Positions 17,534-27,334 of a stretch of DNA of 64,000 bases are shown here, piece by piece (position 1 is the first letter of the stretch; each line of letters starts with the position of its first letter). The notes beneath the pieces are model-generated. The model saw only the letters and a list, made by a program, of their open reading frames with translations, was not told the DNA's origin and did not search any database. This DNA comes from Qipengyuania intermedia (GTDB lineage Bacteria > Pseudomonadota > Alphaproteobacteria > Sphingomonadales > Sphingomonadaceae): positions 558,001-622,000 of the forward strand of contig NZ_JAIGNS010000001.1 of NCBI RefSeq assembly GCF_019711615.1, given 5' to 3'. The translations under genes were made by a program, and so were the position numbers.

Positions 17534-18553
17534 TCACGAAACGCTCGACCGCTCGACGAGCTTGACCGGCACGCGCCTGACGCCTTGCTCTCCCTCGCCT
17601 GCCAGCGCAGTTTCGACGAGCAACCTGCCAGCCTCGGCAAAGTCCGGCTCGACGGTGGTCAATGGCGGATTGCTGAATTCGCCCGATCCGAGACCGTCGA
17701 AGCCGACCACGCCGACATCGGCGGGGACGTTGAGGTCGCGCATAGCCAGTTCCTCCAGCGCGCCAAGCGCCATGGCGTCACAAGCGAAAAACAGACCGTC
17801 GAAATCCGTACCGCTCTCGGTCAGGCGAATAATCGCGTTGCGTCCTTGGGACACCCGGTCCGACCCGACCGAGACGAAGGCCGGTCGCGCTTCGAGGCCC
17901 GCCGCTTTCATCCCGGCCTGGTATCCTTCGAAGCGTTCGCGGAACTGCTTTTGCGAAGAATTGGGATCGCCGACGAAGACGATGTCCTTCGCACCGCCCT
18001 TGACCAGCCGTTCTACGGCGAGGCACCCGCCGGCCATGTTGTCCGACCGGACCCAGACCGCATCATCGAAGGGAGAACCCCAGAACGCGATGGAAGAACT
18101 TTCGTCCGCTACACCGCGGAAATAGTCCCATGCGGGTCCATTGGTGGCCGTGCCGATCACGACCACGCCATCGGCCTGGCGCCGGGCGACATAGTGGCCG
18201 AAGAACTCGTCTTGCTGCGCCTGGAACGACACCAGCGCCTCATACCCGCGCTCGGCAGCCGCAGCACAGGTGCTTCCCAGCAGGCTGTAATAGAACGGAT
18301 TGATCGCTGCGGGCCCCTGCCCTTCGCGTCCGATCACAACGATGGCGATGCTGCCGGTTTCGCCCTTGCGCAGGCCCGCAGCGCGCATGTTGACGTGATA
18401 GCCCAGTTCCGCCGCGGCCTGTTCGACCCTGCGGCGCGTGGCTTCGGTTATGGTTTCGGAGCCCGACAGGGCCCGGCTGACCGTAGACTGGCTTACACCG
18501 GCTTTCTCCGCGACATCGATCGACGTCACACGGTGCGGCTTGTTTGTCGTCAT
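17534..18553 (-). CDS. LacI/GalR-family transcriptional regulator
   Basis: This 339-residue repressor-type protein has an N-terminal LacI helix-turn-helix and hinge (IDVAEKAGVSQSTVSRALSG, then RRRVEQAAAELGYHVN). A periplasmic-binding-protein-like sensor domain follows (SIAIVV, GVVVIG, VGVVGFDG) that binds a small effector, usually a sugar or nucleoside. The length is typical. The gene is followed on the same strand by the propeller/amidohydrolase gene with a palindrome between them, so that gene may be its target. No sugar transporter is adjacent, which is unusual for a LacI regulator. Confidence 0.93.
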   Translation of the reverse strand: MTTNKPHRVTSIDVAEKAGVSQSTVSRALSGSETITEATRRRVEQAAAELGYHVNMRAAGLRKGETGSIAIVVIGREGQGPAAINPFYYSLLGSTCAAAAERGYEALVSFQAQQDEFFGHYVARRQADGVVVIGTATNGPAWDYFRGVADESSSIAFWGSPFDDAVWVRSDNMAGGCLAVERLVKGGAKDIVFVGDPNSSQKQFRERFEGYQAGMKAAGLEARPAFVSVGSDRVSQGRNAIIRLTESGTDFDGLFFACDAMALGALEELAMRDLNVPADVGVVGFDGLGSGEFSNPPLTTVEPDFAEAGRLLVETALAGEGEQGVRRVPVKLVERSSVS

Positions 18554-18678
18554 ACCTCTCGTTTGCTCCCTCGGCGCCCCTCTATAGCTAGTGGAAAGAC
18601 GCGTCGAGTAAAGCCGCCCTGCCCTTGCACCATTTCCTGCCTCGTGGGATGAATAGGCCGGTATCCGAAAGGAACCGG

Positions 18679-18978
18679 ATGGAAAACAGGCGTGAAAATC
18701 GACATTTAGTACGCGTTGCCGGTGCCTATCGGGAGCGTCAGGGGGGCTCTCGCGATGTCTGGATCAAGGATGTCTCGGAGACCGGCTGCCGGTTCTTCGA
18801 CAAGTTTTCGGTTCTCAAGGTGGGCACGGAAGTATCGCTCAAGCTGGGTAACATCGGACCCTTGCACGCCCATATCCGCTGGCGCGAAGGCAGCCTGGTC
18901 GGCGCCGAATTCGACCAGCCGCTGCATGAGGCCGTGCTCGGCCATATCGTCGCTTTCATGTCGCAAGACGAGGACTGA
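18679..18978 (+). CDS. PilZ-domain protein, probable cyclic-di-GMP receptor
   Basis: This 99-residue single-domain protein fits the PilZ fold. Near the N-terminus it has the basic cluster ENRRENRHLVR, standing for the RxxxR ligand motif. It then has VSETGCRF in the place of the (D/N)xSxxG motif, so both parts of the cyclic-di-GMP site are present. I chose the ATG at 18679, preceded by AAAGGAAC. Starts at 18625 and 18649 are less well supported. It stands 76 bases before a polysaccharide flippase gene on the same strand. This suggests, without proving, that it couples cyclic-di-GMP to polysaccharide export. Confidence 0.8.
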   Translation: MENRRENRHLVRVAGAYRERQGGSRDVWIKDVSETGCRFFDKFSVLKVGTEVSLKLGNIGPLHAHIRWREGSLVGAEFDQPLHEAVLGHIVAFMSQDED

Positions 18979-19054
18979 ACGGCCGCCCCTTGCCCCTGCG
19001 GTCTCGGCGCGAGCGAACTGCGCGAGAGGGCCGAGTAATGACTGGTGAAGGCCA

Positions 19055-20425
19055 GTGAAGTCCCGGCAACGTATTCTGCGAGGCGTAGCCGCCAATTTCG
19101 GCTCGGTTGTGACGCGGGTCGCGGCGCAATTTCTCACCCTCCCGATCCTGTTTTCGAGCTGGGACGCAGAGCGCGTCGGCGCCTGGCTCCTGCTGTTTGC
19201 CGTGCCAGCCTATCTGGGCTTCGTGTCCTCGGGCTTTAGCGGTGCCGGGGGGAGCGCAGCAGTCGCAGCGCACGAGAAGGGGGAGATGGAACAGGCAAGA
19301 GCACACTTCACATCGTCCTGGATCATCGCTTCGGCCTCGACCCTTGTCCTGGCGGCAGCGTTCCCGCTGGCCCTGGCCGAGACCGGAGGGGCCATCGCCG
19401 CACTTCGGTCGGTCCCCCAGGACGTGCTCGACCAGACACTGTTCGCCCTGGCGATCTACATCATCGCCAGCAGCCAGGTAGCTACGCTCGAGATACCTTT
19501 TCGCGCCGCCGGACGGTATGCCGACCACATCGCGTTGAATTCGGCCTGCATTCTCGCCGAAATCGCCATCATCGCGCTGTGCGTCATTTCGTCCGACGAC
19601 ATCGCAACCCTCGCGATGGTCCTGGCGGCAACGCGGTGTGCGGCGGCAATCTGGATCGCCGTGCTGGCCCGGCGCGCCGCCCCCGGGATGTTTCAAGGTC
19701 CAACCGGCGCATGGCGAGATTCCACACGGACGCTGCTGATGCCCTCGCTCGCCTTGATGCTGCTGCCGCTGGTGCATGGGCTCAATCTGCAGGGCTACAC
19801 GATGGTAATCGGCATATCGTCCGGCGCCGTCATTCTCGCCGGTTTCGTCGCAACACGCACGCTGACCCGCTTGCTCGATCTGTTCACCAGCTTCAGTTTC
19901 TCGATGCAGTTCTACGAAAGCGCGCACCTCGATCCGGCGGACCTTGAAACGAGACGGCGCCTGCTGGCGGTGATGACCCTCCTGGCAGCCTTTTTCACCC
20001 TTGGTTTCTCCGTGGCGCTGTTGATCTTCGGCGATTTCGCCCAGCGGCTCTTTACCAATGCGCAGACACCGTTCGACCCGGTTCTGGCATCGGTCCTGTT
20101 GCTTGCCGCCGGATTGCGCGCGCTATCCGCCGCGCCATTCGCCATGGTTGCAGCAGCCAATCGACACGGCACCACGGTGATGTGGTACTTCCTGGCCTCT
20201 CTTGCGGGCCTCGTCCTTGCTGCAATACTTGCCGATCGGGCCTTTGCCCTGCCTCTTGTCCTGGCACCGATCGTCATGGCCGAACTGTTCCAGCTTGTTC
20301 CGGCCTTCAGGGAGGCACTCCGGATGTCCGGCCTGAGCCTTGGCGGCTTCGTCGCCAGCCTGTTGTCGCGCGAGCGGATCGGCGATGTCGCCTGGGCTTT
20401 GCGGGAATTGCGGAGAAAACGCTGA
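19055..20425 (+). CDS. Polysaccharide flippase-like membrane protein (Wzx/MOP superfamily)
   Basis: This 456-residue integral membrane protein has about twelve to fourteen hydrophobic segments and resembles oligosaccharide flippases of the MOP superfamily, which move lipid-linked sugar units across the inner membrane. The N-terminal part (VAANFGSVVTRVAAQFLTLPILF) matches the usual first helix pattern of Wzx proteins. It begins at a GTG, with GAAGG just upstream. A polymerase-like gene follows after 45 bases, making a flippase-polymerase pair. No glycosyltransferases are adjacent, so the sugar units must be assembled by genes outside the window. Confidence 0.75.
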   Translation: MKSRQRILRGVAANFGSVVTRVAAQFLTLPILFSSWDAERVGAWLLLFAVPAYLGFVSSGFSGAGGSAAVAAHEKGEMEQARAHFTSSWIIASASTLVLAAAFPLALAETGGAIAALRSVPQDVLDQTLFALAIYIIASSQVATLEIPFRAAGRYADHIALNSACILAEIAIIALCVISSDDIATLAMVLAATRCAAAIWIAVLARRAAPGMFQGPTGAWRDSTRTLLMPSLALMLLPLVHGLNLQGYTMVIGISSGAVILAGFVATRTLTRLLDLFTSFSFSMQFYESAHLDPADLETRRRLLAVMTLLAAFFTLGFSVALLIFGDFAQRLFTNAQTPFDPVLASVLLLAAGLRALSAAPFAMVAAANRHGTTVMWYFLASLAGLVLAAILADRAFALPLVLAPIVMAELFQLVPAFREALRMSGLSLGGFVASLLSRERIGDVAWALRELRRKR

Positions 20426-20470
20426 GCGTCTTGCCGGGTACGATGGTGACGGCCTAGTCTACGACCCGCC

Positions 20471-21889
20471 GTGTACGATTTCCTGCTCCTCGCATCGTTT
20501 CTGACGTTCCTTGCGACGAGCGTCTTCTATTTACGTCACCCGTCGGCCTGCATCATGCATCCGGCGACCTTCTATCTCGCCTTTCACGGCCTGGTCTTCG
20601 CGTTCCGGCCGATCCTTGCCCGTGTTTACGATTTCGGCTTCGTCTACCGGCTCTACGATTTCCAGCCATCCATGAGCGACAAGATTACCGTGATACTCGC
20701 CACGAATTTGGCGATGATCGTATTCGTCGCTGCGTCTCTATATGTCGCTCCGAGATTGCCGGTTGCCCTGGAACCGGACCGCTTCGAAGCTGCCCGCGCC
20801 TCGATGAAGCGCCCTGTTCTCGCAGTGTGCGCCCTTCTCGCGCCATTCGCGATCTGGTCGCAGCTCGGAAACTGGCAGAGGCAAGCGGACAATTACGGTT
20901 CGATGATCCGCGACCTGTCGACGGGCGCGGCGATCAATACCGACGCAATCGGATGGTTCACCGATGCTGCGCTGATCCTTGCACCGATTACCGTGCTGCT
21001 GATCTGGCTGGCAAAATTCCGCTGGTGGAGTTGGGGCCTGTTTCTTGCTTTCGTCGTCCTGCAGGGCGGCGGCGGCACACGGGGCCCGATCATCTACACT
21101 GCGGTGGCAATCGGAATTCTGGCCTTGCTGGAATATCGCAGGCGATGGGTGGACTGGCGCGCCGCAGGTCTGGCGGTGCTGGCGATCCTGACCTTCAACC
21201 AGATCGTGACCGACCGCGGCGCCAGCTTGCGCGGCCTCGCGGGTCAGGCTGGCGAGGCCGACTATGCGACCAATTTCGAACTCAGTCCGTTCGAGGGGAT
21301 GGACTTCGCCAATCTCGAATACTTCGAGTACATCGTCTACGCAGTACCGCAGCGCACGGGCACTTACGACTACTTCGCCAGCAATCTGCAGATATTTACC
21401 GAGCCCGTGCCGCGGGTATTCTGGAAAGACAAACCGGTCGGATCGCCAGTCCAGTATTTCAGCCTGTGGGACTATGGCACCCCGATCGGCATGACGGCAT
21501 CCCTCCCCGGGCAGGGCTGGATGGCGCTCGGCTACCTTGGCGTAGCGATCCAGGCGCTGTTCTTCGCCTTACTGTATTCGGTGGCACTGAGATTTCTACT
21601 CGGCAGCCGCGCCACTCCCTTGCGCCAGATCCTCTATGCCCTGATCATCGCGACCGCGATCAATGTCTTCCGCGATGGCACGATTGTAACCTTCGCCCGC
21701 CAGGCACCGTTCTATATCGGTCCTTTCCTGATGGTGCTGATGCTTAAACGTATCCTCAGCCCACCCGTCACACATCTCGCGCTTGCAGGCGAGGGCCCCG
21801 TAGCGGACTTCCTTGCGCAACCGCCCGGAGAACGCCGGAGAATTTTGGCTGCACAATCCGATCCGCATGATCGCCGTCCAGGGGTCTGA
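20471..21889 (+). CDS. Probable O-antigen/exopolysaccharide polymerase-like membrane protein
   Basis: This 472-residue protein has about ten to twelve membrane segments, a large loop around residues 260-340 and a GTRGP segment. The layout resembles oligosaccharide repeat-unit polymerases (Wzy/EpsG-like). Sequence similarity across Wzy proteins is low, so this call rests on topology and on the flippase next door. It starts at a GTG at 20471. The C-terminal ~35 residues are hydrophilic and Pro/Arg-rich. Confidence 0.6.
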   Translation: MYDFLLLASFLTFLATSVFYLRHPSACIMHPATFYLAFHGLVFAFRPILARVYDFGFVYRLYDFQPSMSDKITVILATNLAMIVFVAASLYVAPRLPVALEPDRFEAARASMKRPVLAVCALLAPFAIWSQLGNWQRQADNYGSMIRDLSTGAAINTDAIGWFTDAALILAPITVLLIWLAKFRWWSWGLFLAFVVLQGGGGTRGPIIYTAVAIGILALLEYRRRWVDWRAAGLAVLAILTFNQIVTDRGASLRGLAGQAGEADYATNFELSPFEGMDFANLEYFEYIVYAVPQRTGTYDYFASNLQIFTEPVPRVFWKDKPVGSPVQYFSLWDYGTPIGMTASLPGQGWMALGYLGVAIQALFFALLYSVALRFLLGSRATPLRQILYALIIATAINVFRDGTIVTFARQAPFYIGPFLMVLMLKRILSPPVTHLALAGEGPVADFLAQPPGERRRILAAQSDPHDRRPGV

Positions 21890-21974
21890 GACCGGGATTC
21901 AAGTTGCGGAAAGCAACTGAGACTGGCGCTTCCGCAGATCATGGGTTAGCCTGCGCTTCATGGGAGAGAGACCA

Positions 21975-23477
21975 ATGAGCGACCGCGCCACGGATTTCGA
22001 CGTTTTGATCGTAGGTGCCGGTATTTCCGGCATCGGCATGGCAGCACACATGACCGCGAAATCGCCGAATCGCAGCTATGCGATTCTCGAACGGCGCGAA
22101 AATCTCGGCGGCACCTGGGACCTGTTTCGCTATCCCGGCATCCGCTCCGACAGCGACATGCACACGCTGGGCTTCGATTTCGAACCCTGGAAACACGAGA
22201 AGTCCATCGCCGACGGTCCGGCCATCCTCGACTATCTCGAAAGGATCGCCGACGAGCGCGGCATCCGCAAGCACATCCGTTTCGGGCACAAGGTCATCGC
22301 CGCCGACTGGCGCGGTGCGGACGCGCGCTGGCATGTCACTGTCGAAGGCGAGGACGGGGAGCGCAAGCACCTCACCGCCAACTGGCTGTATCTCGGGTCC
22401 GGCTATTACGATTACGACGAGCCTTACGATCCGGGTTTCGACTTCGGCGAGTTCGAGGGCCAGGTGATCCACCCGCAATTCTGGCCCGAAGATCTCGACT
22501 ATACCGGCAAGCAGGTCGTCGTGATCGGATCCGGGGCGACCGCCGTTACGATCGTCCCGTCGATGGCCGACAAGGCGGCCAAGGTCACCATGCTCCAGCG
22601 CACGCCGACCTGGATGTTCTCGCGCCCTGCGAAAGACGCGCTCGCGAATTTCCTGCGCAAGGTTCTGCCCGAAGAGACCGCCTATCGCATCACGCGCTGG
22701 AAGAACATCAAGATGCAGGATTTCAGCTTCAAGATGGCGCGCAACAAGCCGCAGAAGGTAAAAGACGGCCTCCACAAACGCATCCGCAAATCCATGGGCA
22801 AGGATTACGACCTGACCCCGTTCACCCCGCCTTATGATCCCTGGGACCAGCGCCTGTGCCTCGTCCCCGACGACGATCTTTTCGAAGCGCTGAAGAGCGG
22901 CAAGGCGGACGTGGTCACCGGTCACATCAAAGCCTTCGAAAAAGGCGGCGTGCGGCTACAGGACGATACTTTCCTGCCCGCCGATATCGTCGTCACCGCG
23001 ACCGGCCTAAAGCTGGCCGTGGCGGGCAAGATCGACTTGTCGCTCGAAGGCGAGAAGGTCGATCTGGCAGACCATTTCTACTACAAGGGCTGCATGTTCT
23101 CGAACGTCCCGAACCTTGCGGTAGTGTTCGGATATCTCAATGCCAGCTGGACCCTGCGTGCGGATATCAACTCCGACTACATCTGCCGCGTCCTGAACGA
23201 GATGGATGCGGTCGGCGTCGACGTGGCCGTGCCGGTACTCCCGGAGAACCACGATCTGGAGGAGGACGATATCTTTGACTTCTCCTCGGGCTACATCCAG
23301 CGCGGCAAGGCCATCATGCCGAAGAACGCGGTCGGCTATCCGTGGCGGCTCAACCAGGAATATGTGCAGGATCGCAAGCGGATGCGCGAAGAGCCGATCG
23401 ACGACGGGATCCTCGCTTTCAGGCGCAAGGGCGCGAATTCCAAATCGCCCGATGAAACTCTCGAAGCTGCGGAGTAG
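21975..23477 (+). CDS. FAD/NADPH-dependent Baeyer-Villiger-type monooxygenase
   Basis: This 500-residue flavin monooxygenase would use NADPH and oxygen to oxidise ketones or heteroatoms. It has the FAD fingerprint GAGISGIG near the N-terminus and the type I Baeyer-Villiger motif FEGQVIHPQFWP at about residue 160. A second Rossmann motif for NADPH (VIGSGATA) follows directly. Length and motif order match class B flavoprotein monooxygenases. The substrate is not deducible. I chose the ATG at 21975, preceded by GGGAGAGA. An ATG 15 bases earlier lacks a ribosome binding site. It has no obvious link with the polysaccharide genes upstream. Confidence 0.9.
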   Translation: MSDRATDFDVLIVGAGISGIGMAAHMTAKSPNRSYAILERRENLGGTWDLFRYPGIRSDSDMHTLGFDFEPWKHEKSIADGPAILDYLERIADERGIRKHIRFGHKVIAADWRGADARWHVTVEGEDGERKHLTANWLYLGSGYYDYDEPYDPGFDFGEFEGQVIHPQFWPEDLDYTGKQVVVIGSGATAVTIVPSMADKAAKVTMLQRTPTWMFSRPAKDALANFLRKVLPEETAYRITRWKNIKMQDFSFKMARNKPQKVKDGLHKRIRKSMGKDYDLTPFTPPYDPWDQRLCLVPDDDLFEALKSGKADVVTGHIKAFEKGGVRLQDDTFLPADIVVTATGLKLAVAGKIDLSLEGEKVDLADHFYYKGCMFSNVPNLAVVFGYLNASWTLRADINSDYICRVLNEMDAVGVDVAVPVLPENHDLEEDDIFDFSSGYIQRGKAIMPKNAVGYPWRLNQEYVQDRKRMREEPIDDGILAFRRKGANSKSPDETLEAAE

Positions 23478-23510
23478 CTTTCCGCAGCAAGCGACACTAC
23501 GTCTGTCTGC

Positions 23511-24266
23511 ATGACCAAACGCATCTACACCGCCGGGCTCGTCGTTATCGGGGACGAGATCCTTTCCGGACGTACGCACGACAAGAACATCGCCCAGGTG
23601 GCAAGCTGGCTGCAGGTCCAGAATATCAGGCTCGCCGAGGTGCGCGTGGTCCCCGATGTGATCGACACCATCGTCGGGGCAGTGAATGCCCTGCGCGAAA
23701 GCTACGATTACCTGTTCACGACCGGCGGCATCGGTCCGACACATGACGACATTACTGTCGATGCAGTGGCAAAGGCGCTGGATGTCGAGGTCGTTATCCA
23801 CCCCGAAGCGCGCGCGATCCTCGAACGCTATTACGAAGATAAGGGCGGGCTGAACGAGGGTCGCCTGCGCATGGCGCGCGTGCCCGAAGGCGGGGAGCTG
23901 ATCCCGAACAGGATGTCCGGCGCCCCCGGCATCAAAATCGGCAATCTGCACCTCATGGCCGGTGTCCCGCACATCACCGCAGGCATGCTCGATGCGCTCA
24001 CCGGAACGCTCGAAGGCGGGGAGCCCCTGCTCAGCGAGACGGTCGGCGGCTTCATTCCCGAAAGCGAAATCTCCACCCAGCTCCGCGACGTGGAGAAGGC
24101 GCATTCCGAATGCCAGATCGGCAGCTATCCGTTCTTCCGCGAAGGAAAGGTCGGGTCCAATTTCGTCATCCGGTCGACCGATCGCGCCGCACTCGATGCC
24201 TGCATGGCGGAATTGTGCGAGCGCCTGACCGAAGAAGGCTTCGAATTTACCCCCGGCGGAATCTGA
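23511..24266 (+). CDS. CinA N-terminal/molybdopterin-binding domain protein
   Basis: This 251-residue protein consists of the MoaB/Mog-like domain found at the N-terminus of CinA. It has the signatures GDEILSGRTHDKN, TTGGIGPTHDD and GAPGIKIGNLH. CinA-type proteins of this group include ADP-ribose pyrophosphatases. The C-terminal nicotinamide nucleotide amidase domain is absent, as is common in Alphaproteobacteria where it is a separate gene. The gene starts 33 bases after the monooxygenase stop. Confidence 0.88.
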   Translation: MTKRIYTAGLVVIGDEILSGRTHDKNIAQVASWLQVQNIRLAEVRVVPDVIDTIVGAVNALRESYDYLFTTGGIGPTHDDITVDAVAKALDVEVVIHPEARAILERYYEDKGGLNEGRLRMARVPEGGELIPNRMSGAPGIKIGNLHLMAGVPHITAGMLDALTGTLEGGEPLLSETVGGFIPESEISTQLRDVEKAHSECQIGSYPFFREGKVGSNFVIRSTDRAALDACMAELCERLTEEGFEFTPGGI

Positions 24267-24322
24267 TCTCCGCTTGCCTTGGGCGGCGCTCGCGCTAGCC
24301 TGATTGCAGACAAGGGGGTTTG

Positions 24323-27250
24323 ATGGACTGGTTTCTTATCCTGGTCCTCTTCGGGGTCGCATTCTACCAGCGCACGCATCTGCGCGCCCTTCAACAGCGC
24401 CTTGAAGGGCTCGAGGGGTCGCTCGATCATTTGCACGCGCTCCTGAGAGAAGGCGCCCGGGCCACAGCGCCCGAGCGTGAGGAGGCGCCCGCTGCAGCAG
24501 AGCCTGTTGCAGATGAGGTCCGCGACGCGCCTGAACCCGCTGCTGCGCGCTCCGTTTCCGTACCCAAATCGGTCAAGCTCGTTGGCGCTCCGGAGGATAT
24601 CCCGGCGCGGGCGCGTGACGACGCGTCGGGTCAGCCCGATGAGACGCCCGATCTCACCGATCCCGAAAAACCTGGCTTGTTCGAGCGGTTCTCCTTCGAT
24701 TTCGAGGAGATCTTCGGGCGGAACCTGTTCGTCTGGATGGGCGGCGTCACCCTTGCGGTCGCGGGCGTTTTGCTGGTCCGGTATTCGATCGAGGCAGGCC
24801 TGCTGACCTCCAGCGTTCGGGTCGCCCTGTCCTTCCTGTTCGGGATCGGCCTCCTCGGCGGGGCAGAGGCGGCCTATCGCAATGCCGATAAAGTGGGCGA
24901 CGAGCGCGTTTGCCAGGCCCTCGCAGGGGCCGGCCTCGCCACCCTTTACGCCGGCTTCTATCTTGCCGGCACGCAATACGGGCTGATTGGACAGACCTTC
25001 GCCTTCCTAGGCCTTGCGGCCGTCACTGCCCTTGCGATTGCCCTGTCCTACCGGTTCGGCCTGCCAAGCGCAGTCCTGGGCCTCGTGGGCGGTTTTGCCG
25101 CGCCTGCGCTGGTAGGCAGCGAAGAGGCGAACCTACCGCTCCTCGCCCTGTATCTTGCCTTGGTGACGGGCGGCCTCACCCAGACCGGCAATCGCCAGCG
25201 TCGCCCGTGGCTCGGGATGGCGGCCCTGATCGGCGGCCTCGGATGGGGCGGATTGTTACTCACCGGGACGGGCTTCTCAGCGACCGATATCGTTGCGCTC
25301 GGGCTGTTCTTCGTGCTGCTCGGCGCGGTCCTTCCCTCTTTCCTCGCCAGCGAGAAGTTCGAACAACCCCTCCGGCTGGCCGCAGCGGCCATAGCCAGTC
25401 TCCAGCTGGCGGTGCTCGTCGATGAGGGCGGCTATTCGCCTTTGGCATGGGGGCTCTACCTCCTGCTCGGCGCGTCGCTCGCGTTCTTCGGTTGGCAGAA
25501 GCCGCCAATGCGCCCTACGAATGCGATTGCCGCAGCCATCGGCATCTTGTTGCTCGCCTTCTGGAGCGATCCTGCAACCGGCTCGTTCATTGCGGTCCTG
25601 ATTGCGCTTGCAGCCATGTTTGCGGGCGTTCCGTTGTTCCATGTGCTGAAGGACAAGGACCAGCTGGTCGACCGCGTCATGGTCGCCGCCGTTTCTGCAG
25701 GACTTGGTCTCACCGGCGCGCTGACGCTGGATGGTTCTTCGAGCCTGCTGGCGGGCATCACCTGTCTTGCGCTCGCCGCCCTCCCCGTCGCCGGGGCGAA
25801 GGCCCTCTGGAGCCGCCCCGACAGTGTTTCCCTTGCGCTCAACCTTGCGTCCGCCGGTTTGCTTGCGGGACTTGCCGCGAACAGCCTGCTCCCCGAATGG
25901 ACCCTCCCCATCGCGCTTGGCGCAATTGGCGCTGCGATCGTCTGGACATTGCGTAACCGGTTGACGGAACATCCCGCTTTCCTGGCTACCGCGTCCGCAT
26001 TCGCCTTCGCCACCATCCTGAGCCTGCCGGGCACCGCTGTCGGGTTGGCCGAAATGGACGCGCTGACAGGTAGCGCGCAGTCTCCCTACTGGCTCGGCCT
26101 CCTTCGGTGGCTTGGCGCCGCCTTGCCGCTGCTGGCGCTCGGCTATTTCGCAAAGGACAAGCTGCCGCGCAGCGTTGCGGAATTCCTCGCCGCCCTGGTC
26201 GTGTTCGGCGCAGCGCTGCAGGTCCTTCCTCCCATCGCCGCCGTCTGGCTGGCCGCTGCCATGGCCATTCTCCTGCGCTGGAAACAGCAGCAGCGCGAAT
26301 GGGCAGTGCTGGGACTGGTCCTCGCCACGATTGCCTGGGCTGCAGAACCGCTCACCATCTGGCTCGAAGGTGCAGGCGGCGCATTGTTTGGCGATCCCTT
26401 CATGCTGACCGATTTGCCGAGTATCCGGCAAACCCTCGGCTTTATCCTCCCCTTCGCCGTCGCCCTTGCCATGGCGCGGATTACCGAAGGCCGCATTCTC
26501 GAGCAGCCGGTCCCGCTGTTCTGGGCGGCGCTGGTCCCGGCCTTCATCACGGCGCATGTCCTGTTCAAGCAGGTCTTTGCGATCGAGACGCTGCCCGCAT
26601 TCGAGCGTACGGGTCTGGCAGAGCGGATACTGTTCGAAACGCTGTTGCTCGGCGCTGCGTGGCTGGCAGCCAAGGGCATTGCCAGCCTGCGTGCCAGCCC
26701 GCTTGTCGCGAGCCTACTGGCCGTCACCGCGCTGGCTCACTTCACGCTCTTTACGGGCTTCTGGCACAATCCGTTGTTCGCCATGCAGGCCGTGGGCCCG
26801 GTGCCGGTCGCCAATCTCGCCCTCGCCATGACAGTGGTCGCCGCCGCGATCCTGCTGTCGCTGCGCCTGTGGGTGCCGCGTTTCCGCAGTGCCATCGACG
26901 CGGCGATCATGCTGGTCGCGAGTGTCGGCGCGATCGCCCTGCTGCGGCAGGTATTCGCCGGCAGCTACCTGGTCGAGACCCCGATGACGCAGACCGAGGA
27001 CCTCCTGCGCTCGCTTCTCGGCATCCTGCTCGGCATCGCATTTCTCATGATCGGCAGCCGCCGCGGCGAACGCAGCTGGAGGATCGGTTCGCTGGTCCTG
27101 ATGACCGGGACCGTCATCAAGGTATTCGGCTTCGATGCCGCAGGGCTCGAAGGCCTGCTGCAGGTGGCTAGCTTCCTGGCGCTGGGTGCCAGCCTGATCG
27201 GGATCGGCTGGTTCTACAAACGCCAATTGCGCGCCGCCCCGCAGGACTGA
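24323..27250 (+). CDS. Giant DUF2339 polytopic membrane protein
   Basis: This 975-residue protein has a short N-terminal membrane helix, a coiled-coil segment (LRALQQRLEGLEGSL) and an Ala/Pro-rich linker. About 25 or more hydrophobic segments then fill the rest, the layout of DUF2339 membrane proteins. The function of the family is unknown. I chose the ATG at 24323, preceded by AAGGGGG. An overlapping TTG precedes it directly. It is convergent with rplA across a bidirectional terminator. Confidence 0.88.
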   Translation: MDWFLILVLFGVAFYQRTHLRALQQRLEGLEGSLDHLHALLREGARATAPEREEAPAAAEPVADEVRDAPEPAAARSVSVPKSVKLVGAPEDIPARARDDASGQPDETPDLTDPEKPGLFERFSFDFEEIFGRNLFVWMGGVTLAVAGVLLVRYSIEAGLLTSSVRVALSFLFGIGLLGGAEAAYRNADKVGDERVCQALAGAGLATLYAGFYLAGTQYGLIGQTFAFLGLAAVTALAIALSYRFGLPSAVLGLVGGFAAPALVGSEEANLPLLALYLALVTGGLTQTGNRQRRPWLGMAALIGGLGWGGLLLTGTGFSATDIVALGLFFVLLGAVLPSFLASEKFEQPLRLAAAAIASLQLAVLVDEGGYSPLAWGLYLLLGASLAFFGWQKPPMRPTNAIAAAIGILLLAFWSDPATGSFIAVLIALAAMFAGVPLFHVLKDKDQLVDRVMVAAVSAGLGLTGALTLDGSSSLLAGITCLALAALPVAGAKALWSRPDSVSLALNLASAGLLAGLAANSLLPEWTLPIALGAIGAAIVWTLRNRLTEHPAFLATASAFAFATILSLPGTAVGLAEMDALTGSAQSPYWLGLLRWLGAALPLLALGYFAKDKLPRSVAEFLAALVVFGAALQVLPPIAAVWLAAAMAILLRWKQQQREWAVLGLVLATIAWAAEPLTIWLEGAGGALFGDPFMLTDLPSIRQTLGFILPFAVALAMARITEGRILEQPVPLFWAALVPAFITAHVLFKQVFAIETLPAFERTGLAERILFETLLLGAAWLAAKGIASLRASPLVASLLAVTALAHFTLFTGFWHNPLFAMQAVGPVPVANLALAMTVVAAAILLSLRLWVPRFRSAIDAAIMLVASVGAIALLRQVFAGSYLVETPMTQTEDLLRSLLGILLGIAFLMIGSRRGERSWRIGSLVLMTGTVIKVFGFDAAGLEGLLQVASFLALGASLIGIGWFYKRQLRAAPQD

Positions 27251-27262
27251 AGCTCACGCCCC

Positions 27263-27304
27263 AAAGAGAAAGGGCCGGAGGTTTCCCCCCGGCCCGTTTC
27301 TTTT
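27263..27304. terminator. Bidirectional terminator between the DUF2339 gene and rplA
   Basis: GGGCCGG (27272-27278) pairs with CCGGCCC (27289-27295), flanked by an A-rich run on the left and GTTTCTTTT on the right. It can serve both convergent genes. Confidence 0.85.
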
Positions 27305-27334
27305 GCGCTATCAGTGAGCGGGTAGGAAAGAGCC

